The notes: generated from the sequence alone by a model not told the origin. DNA of 64,000 bases from Pseudomonas poae (GCA_028869255.1 CP110972.1:4469001-4533000), one strand, 5' to 3'. Counted from the first letter of the stretch, positions 46,801 through 57,467 are shown. Made by a program: numbers and translations.

Positions 46801-48852
46801 ATGTCCGAGCCACGCAAGATCCTCGTCACCAGCGCCCTGCCCTATGCCAATGGTTCCATCCATCTTGGCCATATGCTTGAGTACATCCAGACCGATATGT
46901 GGGTGCGCTTCCAGAAGCATCGCGGCAATCAATGCATTTACGTCTGCGCGGACGACGCCCACGGTTCGGCCATCATGTTGCGCGCCGAAAAGGAAGGCAT
47001 TACCCCGGAACAACTGATCGCCAATGTGCAGGCTGAACACAGCGCCGACTTTGCCGAGTTCCTGGTGGATTTCGACAATTTCCACTCGACCCACTCCGAA
47101 GAAAACCGCGAGCTGTCGAGCCAGATCTACAAGCGCCTGCGCGACGCCGGGCACATTGCCACGCGCTCGATCACGCAGTATTTCGACCCGGAAAAGAAAA
47201 TGTTCCTGGCCGACCGCTTCATCAAGGGCACCTGCCCGAAATGCGGTACGGAAGACCAGTACGGCGACAACTGCGAGAAGTGCGGTGCCACCTATGCACC
47301 CACCGACCTGAAGAACCCGCGCTCGGCCATCTCCGGCGCCATCCCGGTGCTCAAGGACTCCCAGCACTTCTTCTTCAAGCTCCCGGATTTCCAGCAGATG
47401 CTGCAAACCTGGACCCGCAGCGGCACCTTGCAGGACGCCGTGGCCAACAAGATCGCCGAGTGGCTGGATGCCGGCCTGCAACAGTGGGACATCTCCCGCG
47501 ATGCGCCATACTTCGGTTTCGAGATTCCGGATGAGCCGGGCAAGTACTTCTATGTGTGGCTGGACGCGCCGATCGGCTACATGGCCAGCTTCAAGAACCT
47601 GTGTGACCGCACGCCGGAGCTGGACTTCGACGCGTTCTGGGCCAAGGATTCCACCGCCGAGCTGTACCACTTCATCGGCAAGGACATCGTCAACTTCCAC
47701 GCGCTGTTCTGGCCGGCCATGCTCGAAGGTTCGGGCTACCGCAAGCCAACCGGGATCGCCGTGCACGGCTACCTGACGGTCAACGGCCAGAAGATGTCCA
47801 AGTCCCGTGGCACCTTTATCAAGGCGCGCACCTACCTGGACCACCTGTCGCCGGAATACCTGCGCTACTACTACGCCTCCAAGCTGGGCCGTGGCGTCGA
47901 CGACCTTGACCTGAACCTGGAAGACTTCGTACAGAAGGTCAACTCGGACCTGGTCGGCAAAGTCGTCAACATCGCCAGCCGTTGCGCCGGTTTTATCCAC
48001 AAGGGCAACGCCGGCCTGCTGGTGGCCGAGAACGCTGCGCCGGAACTGACCGAAGCTTTCCTGGCCGCCGCGCCAAGCATTGCCGACGCTTATGAAGCCC
48101 GCGACTTTGCTCGCGCCATGCGCGAGATCATGGGCCTGGCCGACCGCGCCAACGCCTGGATCGCCGACAAGGCACCGTGGTCGTTGAACAAGCAGGAAGG
48201 CAAGCAAGCTGAAGTGCAGGCGATCTGCGCCACGGGCGTCAACCTGTTCCGCCAGTTGGTGATCTTCCTCAAGCCGGTACTGCCGTTGCTGGCCGCCGAC
48301 GCCGAGGCGTTCCTCAATGTCGCGCCGCTGACCTGGAACGATCACACCACCCTACTCAGCAACCACCAGCTGAACGAGTTCAAGCCGCTGATGACCCGTA
48401 TCGATCCGGTGAAAGTCCAGGCCATGACCGACGCTTCGAAAGAAGACCTGGTCGCCAGCCAGACCGACACCGGCGAATCCGCTCCGGCCGGTAACGGCGA
48501 GTTGGCCAAGGACCCGATTAGCGCAGAAATCGACTTCGACGCTTTCGCTGCCGTGGACCTGCGCGTGGCGCTGATCGTCAAGGCCGAAGCCGTGGAAGGT
48601 GCCGACAAACTGCTGCGCCTGACCCTGGACCTCGGTGGCGAGCAACGCAACGTGTTCTCGGGGATCAAGAGCGCTTATCCGGACCCGTCCAAGCTCGATG
48701 GTCGCCTGACCATGATGATCGCCAACCTCAAGCCACGGAAAATGAAGTTCGGTATTTCCGAAGGCATGGTGATGGCGGCCGGCCCTGGTGGCGAAGAAAT
48801 CTACCTGCTGAGCCCTGACAGCGGCGCCAAGCCGGGTCAACGTATCAAGTAA
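46801..48852 (+). CDS. metG: Methionine--tRNA ligase
   Basis: Charges tRNAMet. The 683-residue protein begins [21 protein letters not shown]. The HIGH-type motif is HLGH (residues about 21-24), zinc Cys pairs are CPKC and CEKC (about 146-162), KMSKS is near 331, and an anticodon-binding domain follows. A C-terminal EMAP-type tRNA-binding domain runs from about 575 ([20 protein letters not shown]) and makes it the dimeric long form. Intact. Confidence 0.98.
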   Translation: MSEPRKILVTSALPYANGSIHLGHMLEYIQTDMWVRFQKHRGNQCIYVCADDAHGSAIMLRAEKEGITPEQLIANVQAEHSADFAEFLVDFDNFHSTHSEENRELSSQIYKRLRDAGHIATRSITQYFDPEKKMFLADRFIKGTCPKCGTEDQYGDNCEKCGATYAPTDLKNPRSAISGAIPVLKDSQHFFFKLPDFQQMLQTWTRSGTLQDAVANKIAEWLDAGLQQWDISRDAPYFGFEIPDEPGKYFYVWLDAPIGYMASFKNLCDRTPELDFDAFWAKDSTAELYHFIGKDIVNFHALFWPAMLEGSGYRKPTGIAVHGYLTVNGQKMSKSRGTFIKARTYLDHLSPEYLRYYYASKLGRGVDDLDLNLEDFVQKVNSDLVGKVVNIASRCAGFIHKGNAGLLVAENAAPELTEAFLAAAPSIADAYEARDFARAMREIMGLADRANAWIADKAPWSLNKQEGKQAEVQAICATGVNLFRQLVIFLKPVLPLLAADAEAFLNVAPLTWNDHTTLLSNHQLNEFKPLMTRIDPVKVQAMTDASKEDLVASQTDTGESAPAGNGELAKDPISAEIDFDAFAAVDLRVALIVKAEAVEGADKLLRLTLDLGGEQRNVFSGIKSAYPDPSKLDGRLTMMIANLKPRKMKFGISEGMVMAAGPGGEEIYLLSPDSGAKPGQRIK

Positions 48853-48947
48853 GCCCTGCAAAATAGCCCTGTCGCTTCGGCGATGGGGCTTTTCAGCTAG
48901 TCCCCCTTCCCGCTAGCCGGATAATCAGGCCCTGTTTGTTTACCGGC

Positions 48948-50126
48948 ATGCCAATGACCCCCATGACTCTGATTCAACGTATCGACGCGCTGCTGCCGCA
49001 GACCCAGTGCGGCAAGTGTGGGCACCCAGGCTGCAAGCCTTACGCCGAGGGCATCGCCCAGGGCGAGGCGATCAACAAGTGCCCGCCGGGTGGGCAGGAG
49101 ACCATAGCGGGCCTTGCGCAATTGCTGCGTGTGCCGGTGCTGCCACTGGACATGAGCCGCGCAGAAGCTCCGGCTCAGGTCGCCTACATCCGCGAGGCTG
49201 AGTGCATCGGTTGCACCAAATGCATCCAGGCTTGCCCGGTGGATGCAATTGTGGGTGCCGCCAAGCTGATGCATACCGTGATCATGGATGAGTGCACAGG
49301 TTGCGACCTGTGTGTCGCGCCCTGCCCTGTCGACTGCATTGAGATGCGCCCAGCGGCTTCCGTGCTGCCGATTGTGGGCGACTTGGCAGCCAACGATCAC
49401 CAGCGCCATGAACGTGACCTCAAGCGCGACAGGGCGCGCCGGCGCTATGAACACCGCAACACACGCCTACTGCAAGAGGAAGCACACAAGCTCGCCGAAC
49501 GCTTGGCACGCGCCACGCGTACGGCGCCGGTTGCGCCTAAACAGGCCGATACCGCTCAAGCAGCCAGGGATGCAGCAGTCAAGAAAGCCAAAATCACGGT
49601 CGCAATGAGTCGCGCCCAACTGCATAAATCCTTGAAGGCGTTTGGTCATCCGCCAACCTTTGAGCAACAGTCTCAGTTGATCGTCCTGCAACAGCAGTTT
49701 GAAGCAGCTGAGCAGGCCCTTGCAGCCCTGGAAATCACCAGCCCTGCTGCCCTGCCGCCGCAAAAAGATCCGGCGCTCAAACGTGCAAAAATCCAACTGG
49801 CCATGCGCCGCGCCGAACTGAAAGAAGCGCAGGACCTGAACGCTGACGCACAGCAGTTGGCAACCTTGAGCGCAGCACTGTGTAGCGCAGAGCAAGCCTT
49901 GCATAACGCCGAAGCCGACAGTGAACAGCCCAGGCCGGACTTGCAGCGTGTGGAAAAACGCCCCATCGACGCCCAACTGCGTCAGCTGAAAACCGCTCTG
50001 GCGTATGCCCGGGCCGATGTCAGCAAATTGCAACGCCAACCTGGCGTCGGCGCAGATGAACTGAAGGCCGCACAGCGCAAGCTCGAAGAAGCGCAGCGCC
50101 AAGTCGACGCCCACCTCGGCGCTTGA
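48948..50126 (+). CDS. rnfB: RnfB/RsxB-like ferredoxin, orphan, with C-terminal coiled-coil repeats
   Basis: Iron-sulfur protein related to subunit B of the Rnf/Rsx complex. Start ATG 48948, 48954 or 48963 cannot be separated; none has a strong ribosome site. The N-terminal cluster motif is [15 protein letters not shown] then NKCPPGG, followed by two ferredoxin motifs [14 protein letters not shown] and [14 protein letters not shown]. The usual N-terminal membrane helix is missing. From about residue 145 there is a 240-residue extension with three helical repeats ([54 protein letters not shown]). No rnfA, C, D, G or E genes accompany it; nth follows directly, as at the end of complete rnf operons. 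Confidence 0.88.
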   Translation: MPMTPMTLIQRIDALLPQTQCGKCGHPGCKPYAEGIAQGEAINKCPPGGQETIAGLAQLLRVPVLPLDMSRAEAPAQVAYIREAECIGCTKCIQACPVDAIVGAAKLMHTVIMDECTGCDLCVAPCPVDCIEMRPAASVLPIVGDLAANDHQRHERDLKRDRARRRYEHRNTRLLQEEAHKLAERLARATRTAPVAPKQADTAQAARDAAVKKAKITVAMSRAQLHKSLKAFGHPPTFEQQSQLIVLQQQFEAAEQALAALEITSPAALPPQKDPALKRAKIQLAMRRAELKEAQDLNADAQQLATLSAALCSAEQALHNAEADSEQPRPDLQRVEKRPIDAQLRQLKTALAYARADVSKLQRQPGVGADELKAAQRKLEEAQRQVDAHLGA

Positions 50127-50247
50127 TCCGCGACACGCGCTGCCGGATGTAGCGGTGATGGTTTATCCTGCTCGGGTGCTCGCAGGGCCCCGAGCCTGGC
50201 CCCTATTTCACAATCACGTTGACTGCCTGCAAGGAAACGCCTGCCCC

Positions 50248-50886
50248 ATGAATGCCGCAAAACGCCTGGAAATTTTCCGCAGGCTTCACGAAGACAATCC
50301 GGAACCCAAGACCGAACTGGCCTACACCACGCCGTTCGAGTTGCTGATTGCGGTGATCCTCTCGGCCCAATCCACGGACGTTGGCGTCAACAAGGCGACG
50401 GCGAAGCTGTACCCGGTGGCGAATACGCCCGAGGCGATCCATGCCTTGGGCGTGGAAGGCTTGTCCGAGTACATCAAGACCATCGGCCTATACAACAGCA
50501 AGGCCAAAAACGTTATCGAGACCTGCCGCCTGCTGGTCGAACTGCATGGCAGCGAAGTGCCGCAAACCCGAGAAGCCCTGGAGGCTCTGCCGGGCGTTGG
50601 CCGTAAAACCGCGAATGTGGTGCTCAACACTGCGTTCCGGCAACTGACCATGGCGGTGGACACGCATATTTTTCGCGTCAGCAACCGAACCGGCATTGCC
50701 CGCGGCAAAGATGTGGTGGAGGTGGAAAAGCAGCTGATGAAGTTTGTGCCAAAACCCTATTTGCTCGATTCCCACCACTGGCTGATCCTTCACGGACGCT
50801 ATGTTTGCCAGGCACGCAAGCCCCGCTGCGGCAGCTGCCGGATCGAGGACCTGTGCGAATACAAGGAAAAAACCTCTGACGATTGA
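50248..50886 (+). CDS. nth: Endonuclease III
   Basis: Base-excision DNA glycosylase/AP lyase for oxidised pyrimidines. Start ATG 50248 (MNAAKRLEIFRRLHEDNP); a longer open frame from 50155 lacks support. The 212-residue protein has the helix-hairpin-helix LPGVGRKTANVVL with catalytic Lys, the catalytic Asp in AVDTHIFRVSNR, and the C-terminal [4Fe-4S] loop C-x6-C-x2-C-x5-C (CQARKPRCGSCRIEDLC). Its place after rnfB is conserved. Confidence 0.97.
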   Translation: MNAAKRLEIFRRLHEDNPEPKTELAYTTPFELLIAVILSAQSTDVGVNKATAKLYPVANTPEAIHALGVEGLSEYIKTIGLYNSKAKNVIETCRLLVELHGSEVPQTREALEALPGVGRKTANVVLNTAFRQLTMAVDTHIFRVSNRTGIARGKDVVEVEKQLMKFVPKPYLLDSHHWLILHGRYVCQARKPRCGSCRIEDLCEYKEKTSDD

Positions 50887-50993
50887 GGGATCATTGGTTT
50901 TTTTGATCAGCCGATTGAAAAAATCTTTTTTACCCTTGCATGGATTATCGTTATAAGGAGCGCCAACGGCAGTCTTAGCCCGGAGTTAACCTT

Positions 50994-51176
50994 ATGAGCA
51001 CTGGCAAAGAACAACTGGAAGTGGAAGACGACCTCGTTGAGTCGGATGACGAAGGGGCCGAAGCACCTGTGGCAGAGGTCGCCAAGACCAATTTGAGCAA
51101 ACGCCGCACTATCGACAATCTTCTGGAAGAGCGACGCCTGCAAAAACAGCTGGCCGATTACGACTTCGACCTCTGA
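50994..51176 (+). CDS. PA3496-like small acidic protein
   Basis: 60-residue protein of the PA3496 family, found next to nth in many pseudomonads and annotated there as a putative envelope-integrity protein. The N-terminal half is acidic (EVEDDLVESDDEGAEAP). The second half is a basic/acidic helix (KRRTIDNLLEERRLQKQLADYDFDL). No signal peptide or membrane helix, so an envelope role is not visible. Start ATG 50994; terminator follows. Confidence 0.85.
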   Translation: MSTGKEQLEVEDDLVESDDEGAEAPVAEVAKTNLSKRRTIDNLLEERRLQKQLADYDFDL

Positions 51177-51194
51177 TAGAGCCTTGTACGGCCG

Positions 51195-51220
51195 GAAGCC
51201 TCCTTTACGGAGGCTTTTTT
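51195..51220 (+). terminator. Rho-independent terminator of the PA3496-like gene
   Basis: GAAGCCTCC-tttac-GGAGGCTTTTTT, perfect stem and T run. Confidence 0.92.
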
Positions 51221-51247
51221 CTGCCGGTATATCCAGAGACGCCTCCT

Positions 51248-51880
51248 CTAGACCAAGCCGTTGCGTTGGGCCAACTCAATCAGGTCCACCAACGAACGCG
51301 CATTGAGCTTGAGCAGCAAGCGTGTCTTGTAGGTACTGACGGTCTTGTTACTGAGAAACATCCCATCAGCGATCTCCTTGTTGGTTTTACCCCGCGCCAA
51401 CTGTTGCAACACCATCATCTCGCGGCCTGACAGTCGCTCGACCATGTCGGCCTCGCTGGCGTTGCCCATGGTGGAACGTACAGAGTTGAGCGCCTGGTTC
51501 GGAAAGTAGCTATAGCCCGAAAGCACCGCTTTTATGGCACTCAGCAACTCGGTCAGGTCCTGTTGCTTGCACACATAGCCGGCAGCGCCCGCCTGCATGC
51601 AGCGCATGGAGAAATGGCCCGGTGCCTGCGACGTCAGCACCAGCACCTTGAACGGCGCCGGCTGTTTGACAGAAGACAGTCGACAAATAACTTCCAGCCC
51701 ATCGAGCTTGGGAATTCCAATATCCAGTATGACAATGTCCGGCATATGCTCGCGCGCAAGTTGCAACGCATCGACACCGTTATCGGTCTCGGCAACGACC
51801 TCATAACCATGACGTTCCATTAGCATACGCACAGCAAGACGAATGACGGGATGATCATCCACGATCAGCACTTTATTCAT
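51248..51880 (-). CDS. Orphan NarL/BvgA-type response regulator (RocA-like)
   Basis: 210-residue response regulator. Start ATG 51880 (MNKVLIVDDHPVIRLAVRML). The receiver domain has the phospho-Asp in DIVILDIGIPKLDGLEV, and the LuxR-type output domain is at about 145-208 (LSGREMMVLQQLARGKTNKEIADG, LSNKTVSTYKTRLLLKL). It resembles the Pseudomonas RocA/SadR (BvgA-like) class. No histidine kinase is adjacent, so the partner is unknown. It sits at the edge of an AT-rich gap. Confidence 0.85.
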   Translation of the reverse strand: MNKVLIVDDHPVIRLAVRMLMERHGYEVVAETDNGVDALQLAREHMPDIVILDIGIPKLDGLEVICRLSSVKQPAPFKVLVLTSQAPGHFSMRCMQAGAAGYVCKQQDLTELLSAIKAVLSGYSYFPNQALNSVRSTMGNASEADMVERLSGREMMVLQQLARGKTNKEIADGMFLSNKTVSTYKTRLLLKLNARSLVDLIELAQRNGLV

Positions 51881-52442
51881 GAGAAAGTCCAATTTCGCTG
51901 TTCGAATTATTCAGAGCAAACACAATAGCCTAGTCGTTTCATAGTTGGCATAGCTTTCACCCCCGAGTAAGAGCAAGCAGAGACCCAACCCACAACCAGC
52001 TCGGAATTAACCTACAAAAAAACGCAAACTCAGATGTATCGAGTTTTATGGAGGACTTCAGACCTTTCCGGGGTCGCACACATTTTGAGCGAAATATCCA
52101 CGAATACAGATAGAGGCTGTAAACGTAGCGCACATCAGTTTGAGGAAATGCCGCTTGCTTGCAGCTTTCACCAGGCCGAGCCGGCAAAAAAGCCCTGACC
52201 ATTTCAGTTCCATTCGACATATCCATTCACACTCCATATTTCCTACAGAACTTTCAACTTTCATATCAACTCAGCACTTCTGTGTGTGAATTTTCTGTAA
52301 GACATAGTTCCTATTGAGGTGTAAATAATTCATTCACGAGAACAAAAGCGTCAAATATCCCGCATCAAAGTTCTTGAGCCCTCAGCACTCAACAAACTTT
52401 AAACATTAATAAACGTGAAGGCCGACATGCATATATACAGGC
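51881..52442. other. AT-rich intergenic gap without a supported gene
   Basis: About 560 bases, markedly lower in GC than the flanks, between the response regulator and the argG terminator. Two short minus-strand frames (51957-52226, 52058-52264) lack ribosome sites and recognisable features. The composition suggests acquired DNA or a long promoter region. Confidence 0.5.
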
Positions 52443-52478
52443 AAAAAAAAATGGCCCCTTGAACAAGGGGCCATTTTT
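52443..52478. terminator. Terminator of argG
   Basis: AAAAATGGCCCCTT-gaac-AAGGGGCCATTTTT, a perfect stem with A/T runs on both sides, immediately past the argG stop. Confidence 0.95.
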
Positions 52479-52495
52479 CACAACGTCTGGATCAC

Positions 52496-53713
52496 TCAGA
52501 ACAACTTACGGCCCTTGTTGGCCGCAATGCGCATGCGCAGTGCGTTCAACTTGATAAAGCCTGCCGCGTCCGCCTGGTTGTAGGCGCCGCCATCTTCTTC
52601 GAAGGTGGCGATGTTGGCGTCGAACAGCGACTCATCGGACTTGCGACCAGTAACAATCACGTTGCCCTTGTACAGCTTCAGGCGCACCACGCCGTTCACG
52701 TGGGCTTGGGAGGCGTCGATCATCTGTTGCAGCATCAGACGCTCAGGGCTCCACCAGTAGCCGGTGTAGATCAGGCTGGCGTACTTGGGCATCAGCTCGT
52801 CTTTGAGGTGAGCCACTTCTCGGTCCAGGGTGATGGACTCGATGGCGCGGTGAGCGCGCAGCATGATGGTGCCGCCCGGGGTTTCGTAGCAGCCACGGGA
52901 TTTCATGCCCACGTAGCGGTTCTCGACGATGTCGAGACGGCCGATACCGTGTTCGCCGCCGATACGGTTCAGGGTCGCCAGCACGGTGGCCGGAGTCATT
53001 TCGACGCCGTCCAGCGCGACGATGTCGCCGTTGCGGTAGGTCAGTTCCAGGTACTGCGGCTTGTCGGGTGCGTTCTCCGGGGAGACGGTCCAACGCCACA
53101 TGTCTTCTTCGTGCTCGGTCCAGGTGTCTTCCAGCACGCCGCCTTCATAGGAGATGTGCAGCAGGTTGGCATCCATCGAGTAAGGCGACTTCTTCTTGCC
53201 GTGACGCTCGATCGGGATCGCGTGCTTTTCAGCGTAATCCATCAGCTTTTCACGGGACAGCAGGTCCCATTCACGCCACGGGGCAATCACTTTCACGCCT
53301 GGCTTGAGTGCGTAGGCACCCAGCTCGAAACGCACCTGGTCGTTACCCTTGCCGGTAGCGCCATGGGAAATGGCGTCGGCGCCGGTTTCGTTGGCGATTT
53401 CGATCAGGCGCTTGGCGATCAGCGGACGTGCGATGGAGGTACCCAGCAGGTACTCGCCTTCGTAGACGGTGTTGGCGCGAAACATCGGGAAGACGAAATC
53501 GCGGACGAATTCTTCGCGCAGGTCGTCAATGTAGATCTCTTTCACGCCCATGGCTTGCGCCTTGGCACGTGCAGGTTCGACCTCTTCGCCCTGACCCAGG
53601 TCAGCGGTGAAGGTCACCACTTCACAGTTATAAGTATCCTGCAGCCACTTGAGGATCACCGAAGTGTCCAGGCCGCCGGAATACGCGAGAACGACCTTGT
53701 TTACGTCGGCCAT
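52496..53713 (-). CDS. argG: Argininosuccinate synthase
   Basis: Joins citrulline and aspartate with ATP in arginine synthesis. The 405-residue protein starts ATG 53713 ([21 protein letters not shown]), with the N-type pyrophosphatase P-loop AYSGGLDTS. Family blocks include [15 protein letters not shown] and [17 protein letters not shown]. argF lies at 61640; the two are not in one operon. Intact. Confidence 0.98.
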   Translation of the reverse strand: MADVNKVVLAYSGGLDTSVILKWLQDTYNCEVVTFTADLGQGEEVEPARAKAQAMGVKEIYIDDLREEFVRDFVFPMFRANTVYEGEYLLGTSIARPLIAKRLIEIANETGADAISHGATGKGNDQVRFELGAYALKPGVKVIAPWREWDLLSREKLMDYAEKHAIPIERHGKKKSPYSMDANLLHISYEGGVLEDTWTEHEEDMWRWTVSPENAPDKPQYLELTYRNGDIVALDGVEMTPATVLATLNRIGGEHGIGRLDIVENRYVGMKSRGCYETPGGTIMLRAHRAIESITLDREVAHLKDELMPKYASLIYTGYWWSPERLMLQQMIDASQAHVNGVVRLKLYKGNVIVTGRKSDESLFDANIATFEEDGGAYNQADAAGFIKLNALRMRIAANKGRKLF

Positions 53714-53854
53714 GCCATCACTCCACGGGGTTGTACGGAAAGCCGTCGATTCTACCGACCAAAACCGTGGATTTACAGGGGCGCGACAGCAAATGAAGAT
53801 AAAGCGACAGATTATGTCGAGCGGGCGACCGATGGTCGCGCCTTATGGCGGCAC

Positions 53855-54762
53855 TTAAGAAGTGTGCGCCGGGTTGCTCGGGCCCGTCGCCTGAGGCGCC
53901 GGTTTCTCGGGGGCTGCTACGCGCTCAAGCTGGATATTCACGCGACGGTTGCGCGCCCGGTTCGTCGGATTGGTGTTGGGCGCCAGCGGATAACTTTCGC
54001 CGTGAAAGCGCATGGTGATCTGCGATTCCTGGATGCCGTTGGCCTTGAAGTAGTCCATGACCGCCAGGGCACGGCGGCGCGAGACGTCGCGGTTGGTCAA
54101 GCGGTTGCCGCTGTTGTCCGAATGGCCATTCAATTCGACGTGGTTGACGGTAGGGTCGGCTTTCATGAATGCCAGAATCACATCCAGCTTCTTCTTGGCC
54201 GCTGCGTCCAGCTCGATGCCCCCCCAGGGAAGCCGACTTCGGTCTGTTTTACCTGGTCGTAATTCATCGGCAGCAGCTTGGTGGTGCACAGCTGATAGTC
54301 GTTAAATGCCTTATTGAATTTGACCGGCAGCAGGCGAATTTCGGAGTAACCCCCTTCGCGCCCGTAATGCCGCACCGTCGGGCTGCGCCCTTCCAGCAAG
54401 CCGGTAAACAGCCGGCCGGCCTGGGCCTGGGAGCTATTAAAAAGCACATCGCCACTGCCGGCACGCACCGCGCCGAGGTTGATATCACCGCGCCCCGGTT
54501 GCCACGGCGCAGCTGCCGCCAACAAGGTGGCCGAGCCCGCGCCCAGCGAGCCGTTGTAGGCTTTCAGACGAAACGTTGCCTGCTCGCCGGCGCGGCGCAC
54601 GAACTCACCCGAGCCGAAATCGGTGATCGGCTGGGTCAGGCGGCACTCGAACTGGTCGCCTTCCACCTTCCACTCAATATTCTCCAGACGTGTCTGGAAC
54701 GTGAGGGCCATCGCAGGCAGGCTGGCGAACACACTGAGCAGGGCTAGATAATGCTGGCGCAC
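53855..54762 (-). pseudogene. motY: Flagellar motor protein MotY, frameshifted
   Basis: MotY forms the periplasmic T-ring that anchors stator units. I chose GTG 54762 (MRQHYLALLSVFASLPAMA as read from the start codon), which has GGAG upstream and a signal peptide. The N-terminal domain (LTFQTRLENIEWKVEGDQFE to LPMNYDQVKQTEVGFPGG) is intact. The frame then breaks at a G run of seven (54219-54225). In the other frame the OmpA-like peptidoglycan-binding domain continues (IELDAAAKKKLDVIL, VELNGHSDNSGNRLTNRDVSRRR). One added G restores about 302 residues. Its place before pyrC and after argG matches P. aeruginosa. Confidence 0.9.
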
Positions 54763-54918
54763 GGGAGGCTCCACTGGTTTCTACAACACTTCAAAGCGTC
54801 ATACATCGATAAGGCATACAAAAGGCTATCGGATGCATCCTGCAAAACTTGATAGCGAGTGCCTGCAAGAGTCTTTTCCGGTAGCATTCCCACCAGATTG
54901 ACCCGCCTGGAATCCCCA

Positions 54919-55965
54919 ATGTCCGACCGCCTGACCCTGCTGCGTCCCGACGACTGGCATATTCATCTTCGCGATGGTGCTGCGTTACCCCAAACCGTGG
55001 CCGATGTAGCGCGCACGTTTGGCCGCGCCATTATCATGCCTAACCTGGTACCTCCGGTGCGTAACGCCGCTGAAGCCGACGCCTATCGCCAGCGCATCCT
55101 CGCTGCCCGACCGGCCGGCAGCCGCTTCGAACCGTTGATGGTGCTCTACCTCACAGACCGCACCCAGCCTGAAGAAATTCGCGCAGCCAAGGCGACTGGC
55201 TTCGTGCACGCCGCCAAGCTGTACCCGGCGGGCGCGACCACCAACTCCGACTCCGGCGTGACCAGTATCGACAAGATCCTGCCGGCGATCGAAGCCATGG
55301 CGCAAGTCGGTATGCCGCTGCTGATCCACGGTGAAGTCACCCGTGGCGATGTGGACGTGTTTGATCGCGAGAAGATCTTCATCGATGAGCACATGCGCCG
55401 CGTGGTCGAGATGTTCCCGACCCTGAAAGTGGTGTTCGAACACATCACCACCGCCGACGCCGTGCAGTTCGTCAACGAGGCTTCGGCCAATGTGGGCGCG
55501 ACCATCACCGCGCATCACCTGCTGTACAACCGCAACCACATGCTGGTGGGCGGGATTCGGCCGCACTTCTATTGCCTGCCGATCCTCAAGCGCAACACCC
55601 ATCAGGTGGCCTTGCTGGATGCCGCCACCAGCGGCAGCCCGAAGTTTTTCCTCGGCACCGACTCCGCACCGCACGCCCAACACGCCAAAGAAGCCGCGTG
55701 CGGCTGTGCCGGTTGCTACACCGCCTATGCAGCCATCGAGCTGTATGCCGAAGCCTTCGAACAGCGCAATGCCCTCGACAAGCTCGAAGCGTTCGCCAGC
55801 CTCAACGGCCCGCGATTCTACGGCCTGCCGGCGAATACCGATCGCATTACCCTGGTCCGTGAAGACTGGACCGCCCCTGCCAGCCTGCCGTTTGGCGAGC
55901 TGACTGTTATCCCGCTGCGCGCCGGTGAAACACTGCGCTGGCGCCTGCTGGAGGAAAGCAAGTGA
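54919..55965 (+). CDS. pyrC: Dihydroorotase
   Basis: Zinc enzyme that cyclises carbamoyl aspartate in pyrimidine synthesis. Start ATG 54919 ([20 protein letters not shown]) gives 348 residues of the class II type. Metal ligands are visible in [10 protein letters not shown] (H-x-H), the lysine to be carboxylated in [29 protein letters not shown], and [10 protein letters not shown] with catalytic Asp. The stop overlaps the rnt start by 4 bases, so the two genes are coupled. Confidence 0.97.
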   Translation: MSDRLTLLRPDDWHIHLRDGAALPQTVADVARTFGRAIIMPNLVPPVRNAAEADAYRQRILAARPAGSRFEPLMVLYLTDRTQPEEIRAAKATGFVHAAKLYPAGATTNSDSGVTSIDKILPAIEAMAQVGMPLLIHGEVTRGDVDVFDREKIFIDEHMRRVVEMFPTLKVVFEHITTADAVQFVNEASANVGATITAHHLLYNRNHMLVGGIRPHFYCLPILKRNTHQVALLDAATSGSPKFFLGTDSAPHAQHAKEAACGCAGCYTAYAAIELYAEAFEQRNALDKLEAFASLNGPRFYGLPANTDRITLVREDWTAPASLPFGELTVIPLRAGETLRWRLLEESK

Positions 55966-56633
55966 GTGAAGACCATTACGACGACGAACACGAGCACAGT
56001 GGTGGCGGCTCCCGTCACCCGATGGCCGAGCGGTTTCGCGGCTATCTGCCGGTTGTCATCGACGTAGAGACCGGTGGCTTCAACTGCGCCACCGACGCCC
56101 TGCTGGAAATCGCCGCGACCACCATCGGCATGGACGAACAGGGTTTTGTGTTCCCCGAACATACCCACTTCTTCCGCGTCGAGCCGTTTGAAGGCGCGAA
56201 TATCGAAGCGGCGGCCCTGGAATTCACCGGGATCAAGCTCGATCACCCCCTACGCATGGCGGTGAGTGAAGAAGCGGCGCTGACCGATATCTTCCGTGGC
56301 GTGCGCAAGGCGTTGAAGGCCAATGGCTGCAAACGCGCGATCCTGGTGGGCCACAACAGCAGCTTCGATTTGGGCTTCCTGAATGCCGCCGTGGCGCGTC
56401 TGGACATGAAGCGCAACCCGTTTCATCCCTTCTCCAGCTTCGACACCGCCACCCTGGCCGGCCTGGCGTATGGCCAGACCGTGCTGGCGAAAGCCTGCCA
56501 GGCGGCCGGTATCGACTTTGACGGGCGCGAGGCTCACTCGGCACGCTACGACACCGAGAAGACTGCCGAGCTGTTCTGCGGCATCGTCAACCGCTGGAAG
56601 CAAATGGGCGGCTGGGAAGACTTCAACGACTGA
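55962..56633 (+). CDS. rnt: Ribonuclease T
   Basis: 3'-5' exoribonuclease that trims tRNA and other stable RNA ends. The 223-residue DEDDh exonuclease has the first acidic motif [11 protein letters not shown], second [12 protein letters not shown] and third [14 protein letters not shown] (His/Asp). Basic residues that bind substrate are spread through the central region. Start GTG 55962 overlaps pyrC. Confidence 0.96.
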   Translation: MSEDHYDDEHEHSGGGSRHPMAERFRGYLPVVIDVETGGFNCATDALLEIAATTIGMDEQGFVFPEHTHFFRVEPFEGANIEAAALEFTGIKLDHPLRMAVSEEAALTDIFRGVRKALKANGCKRAILVGHNSSFDLGFLNAAVARLDMKRNPFHPFSSFDTATLAGLAYGQTVLAKACQAAGIDFDGREAHSARYDTEKTAELFCGIVNRWKQMGGWEDFND

Positions 56634-56649
56634 GGCCCAGGCAAGCTTT

Positions 56650-56779
56650 GTGGCGAGCGGGCTTGCCCGCGTTGGGCTGCGTAGCAGCCCCAAAACCTGA
56701 CACCGCGGTTTGCCGAGTAAACTGTGGCGGTCTTATTGGGGCCGCTTCGCAGCCCAACGCGGGCAAGCCCGCTCGCCAC
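56650..56779. repeat. Large REP-family palindrome
   Basis: GTGGCGAGCGGGCTTGCCCGCGTTGGGCTGC-type left arm and its reverse complement ending GCCCGCTCGCCAC enclose a 45-base spacer. The arms extend over about 40 bases including GGGCTGC-tagcagcccc. It lies between the convergent rnt and peroxiredoxin genes. Confidence 0.88.
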
Positions 56780-56816
56780 AATAAGCATGCTCGTCACAGG
56801 GTTGAATCCTGCGCAT

Positions 56817-56848
56817 AAAAAAACCGGCCTTCTCAGGCCGGTTTTTTT
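56817..56848. terminator. Bidirectional terminator after the peroxiredoxin gene
   Basis: AAAAAAACCGGCCT-tctc-AGGCCGGTTTTTTT, perfect stem with A and T runs. Confidence 0.95.
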
Positions 56849-56864
56849 GTACCTCGACGCGGGC

Positions 56865-57467
56865 TTACAGCTTGCCGGCGTTCTCGGTCAGGTAAGCCGC
56901 AACGCCTTCTGGCGAAGCGTTCATGCCTTTGTCGCCTTTTTTCCAGTTGGCAGGGCAAACTTCGCCGTGCTCTTCGTGAAATTGCAGCGCGTCAACCAGA
57001 CGGATCAGCTCTTCCATGTTACGGCCCAGCGGCAGGTCGTTGATGATCTGGGAGCGCACAACGCCCTTGTCGTCGATCAGGAACGCGCCACGGAACGCCA
57101 CGCCGCCTTCGGACTCAACGTCGTAGGCCTTGGCGATGTCGTGCTTCATGTCGGCAGCCATGGTGTATTTGACTTTGCCGATGCCGCCATCATTGATGGC
57201 AGTGTTGCGCCAGGCGTTGTGGGTGAAATGGGAGTCGATGGAAACGGCTACCACTTCAACGTTACGCGCCTTGAAATCGTCCATGCGGTGGTCCAGAGCG
57301 ATCAGCTCCGAAGGGCAGACGAAGGTGAAGTCCAGCGGGTAGAAGAATACCAGGCCGTATTTGCCTTTGATGGCTTCAGACAGTTTGAAGCTGTCAACGA
57401 TTTCGCCATTGCCGAGGACGGCAGGTACGTCGAAATCCGGGGCTTGTTTGCCGACGAGTACGCTCAT
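56865..57467 (-). CDS. Typical 2-Cys peroxiredoxin
   Basis: Reduces hydrogen peroxide and organic peroxides with electrons from thioredoxin. ATG 57467 (MSVLVGKQAPDFDVPAVLGNG) gives 200 residues of the Prx1/AhpC group. The peroxidatic Cys is in FTFVCPSELIAL (about residue 51), the resolving Cys in HGEVCPANWKKG (about 171), and the active-site region is DFTFVCPSE. Start context GGAGATATCC supports it. In P. aeruginosa the orthologue also sits between rnt and bfd. Confidence 0.95.
   Translation of the reverse strand: MSVLVGKQAPDFDVPAVLGNGEIVDSFKLSEAIKGKYGLVFFYPLDFTFVCPSELIALDHRMDDFKARNVEVVAVSIDSHFTHNAWRNTAINDGGIGKVKYTMAADMKHDIAKAYDVESEGGVAFRGAFLIDDKGVVRSQIINDLPLGRNMEELIRLVDALQFHEEHGEVCPANWKKGDKGMNASPEGVAAYLTENAGKL

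Noticed and set aside
46666..48345. 559-codon minus-strand frame opposite metG
   Set aside because: Same shadow effect; metG on the other strand has all motifs and this frame has no ribosome site or recognisable domain.
51957..52226. 89-codon minus-strand frame in the AT-rich gap
   Set aside because: No start context, no recognisable features, codon use unlike neighbours.
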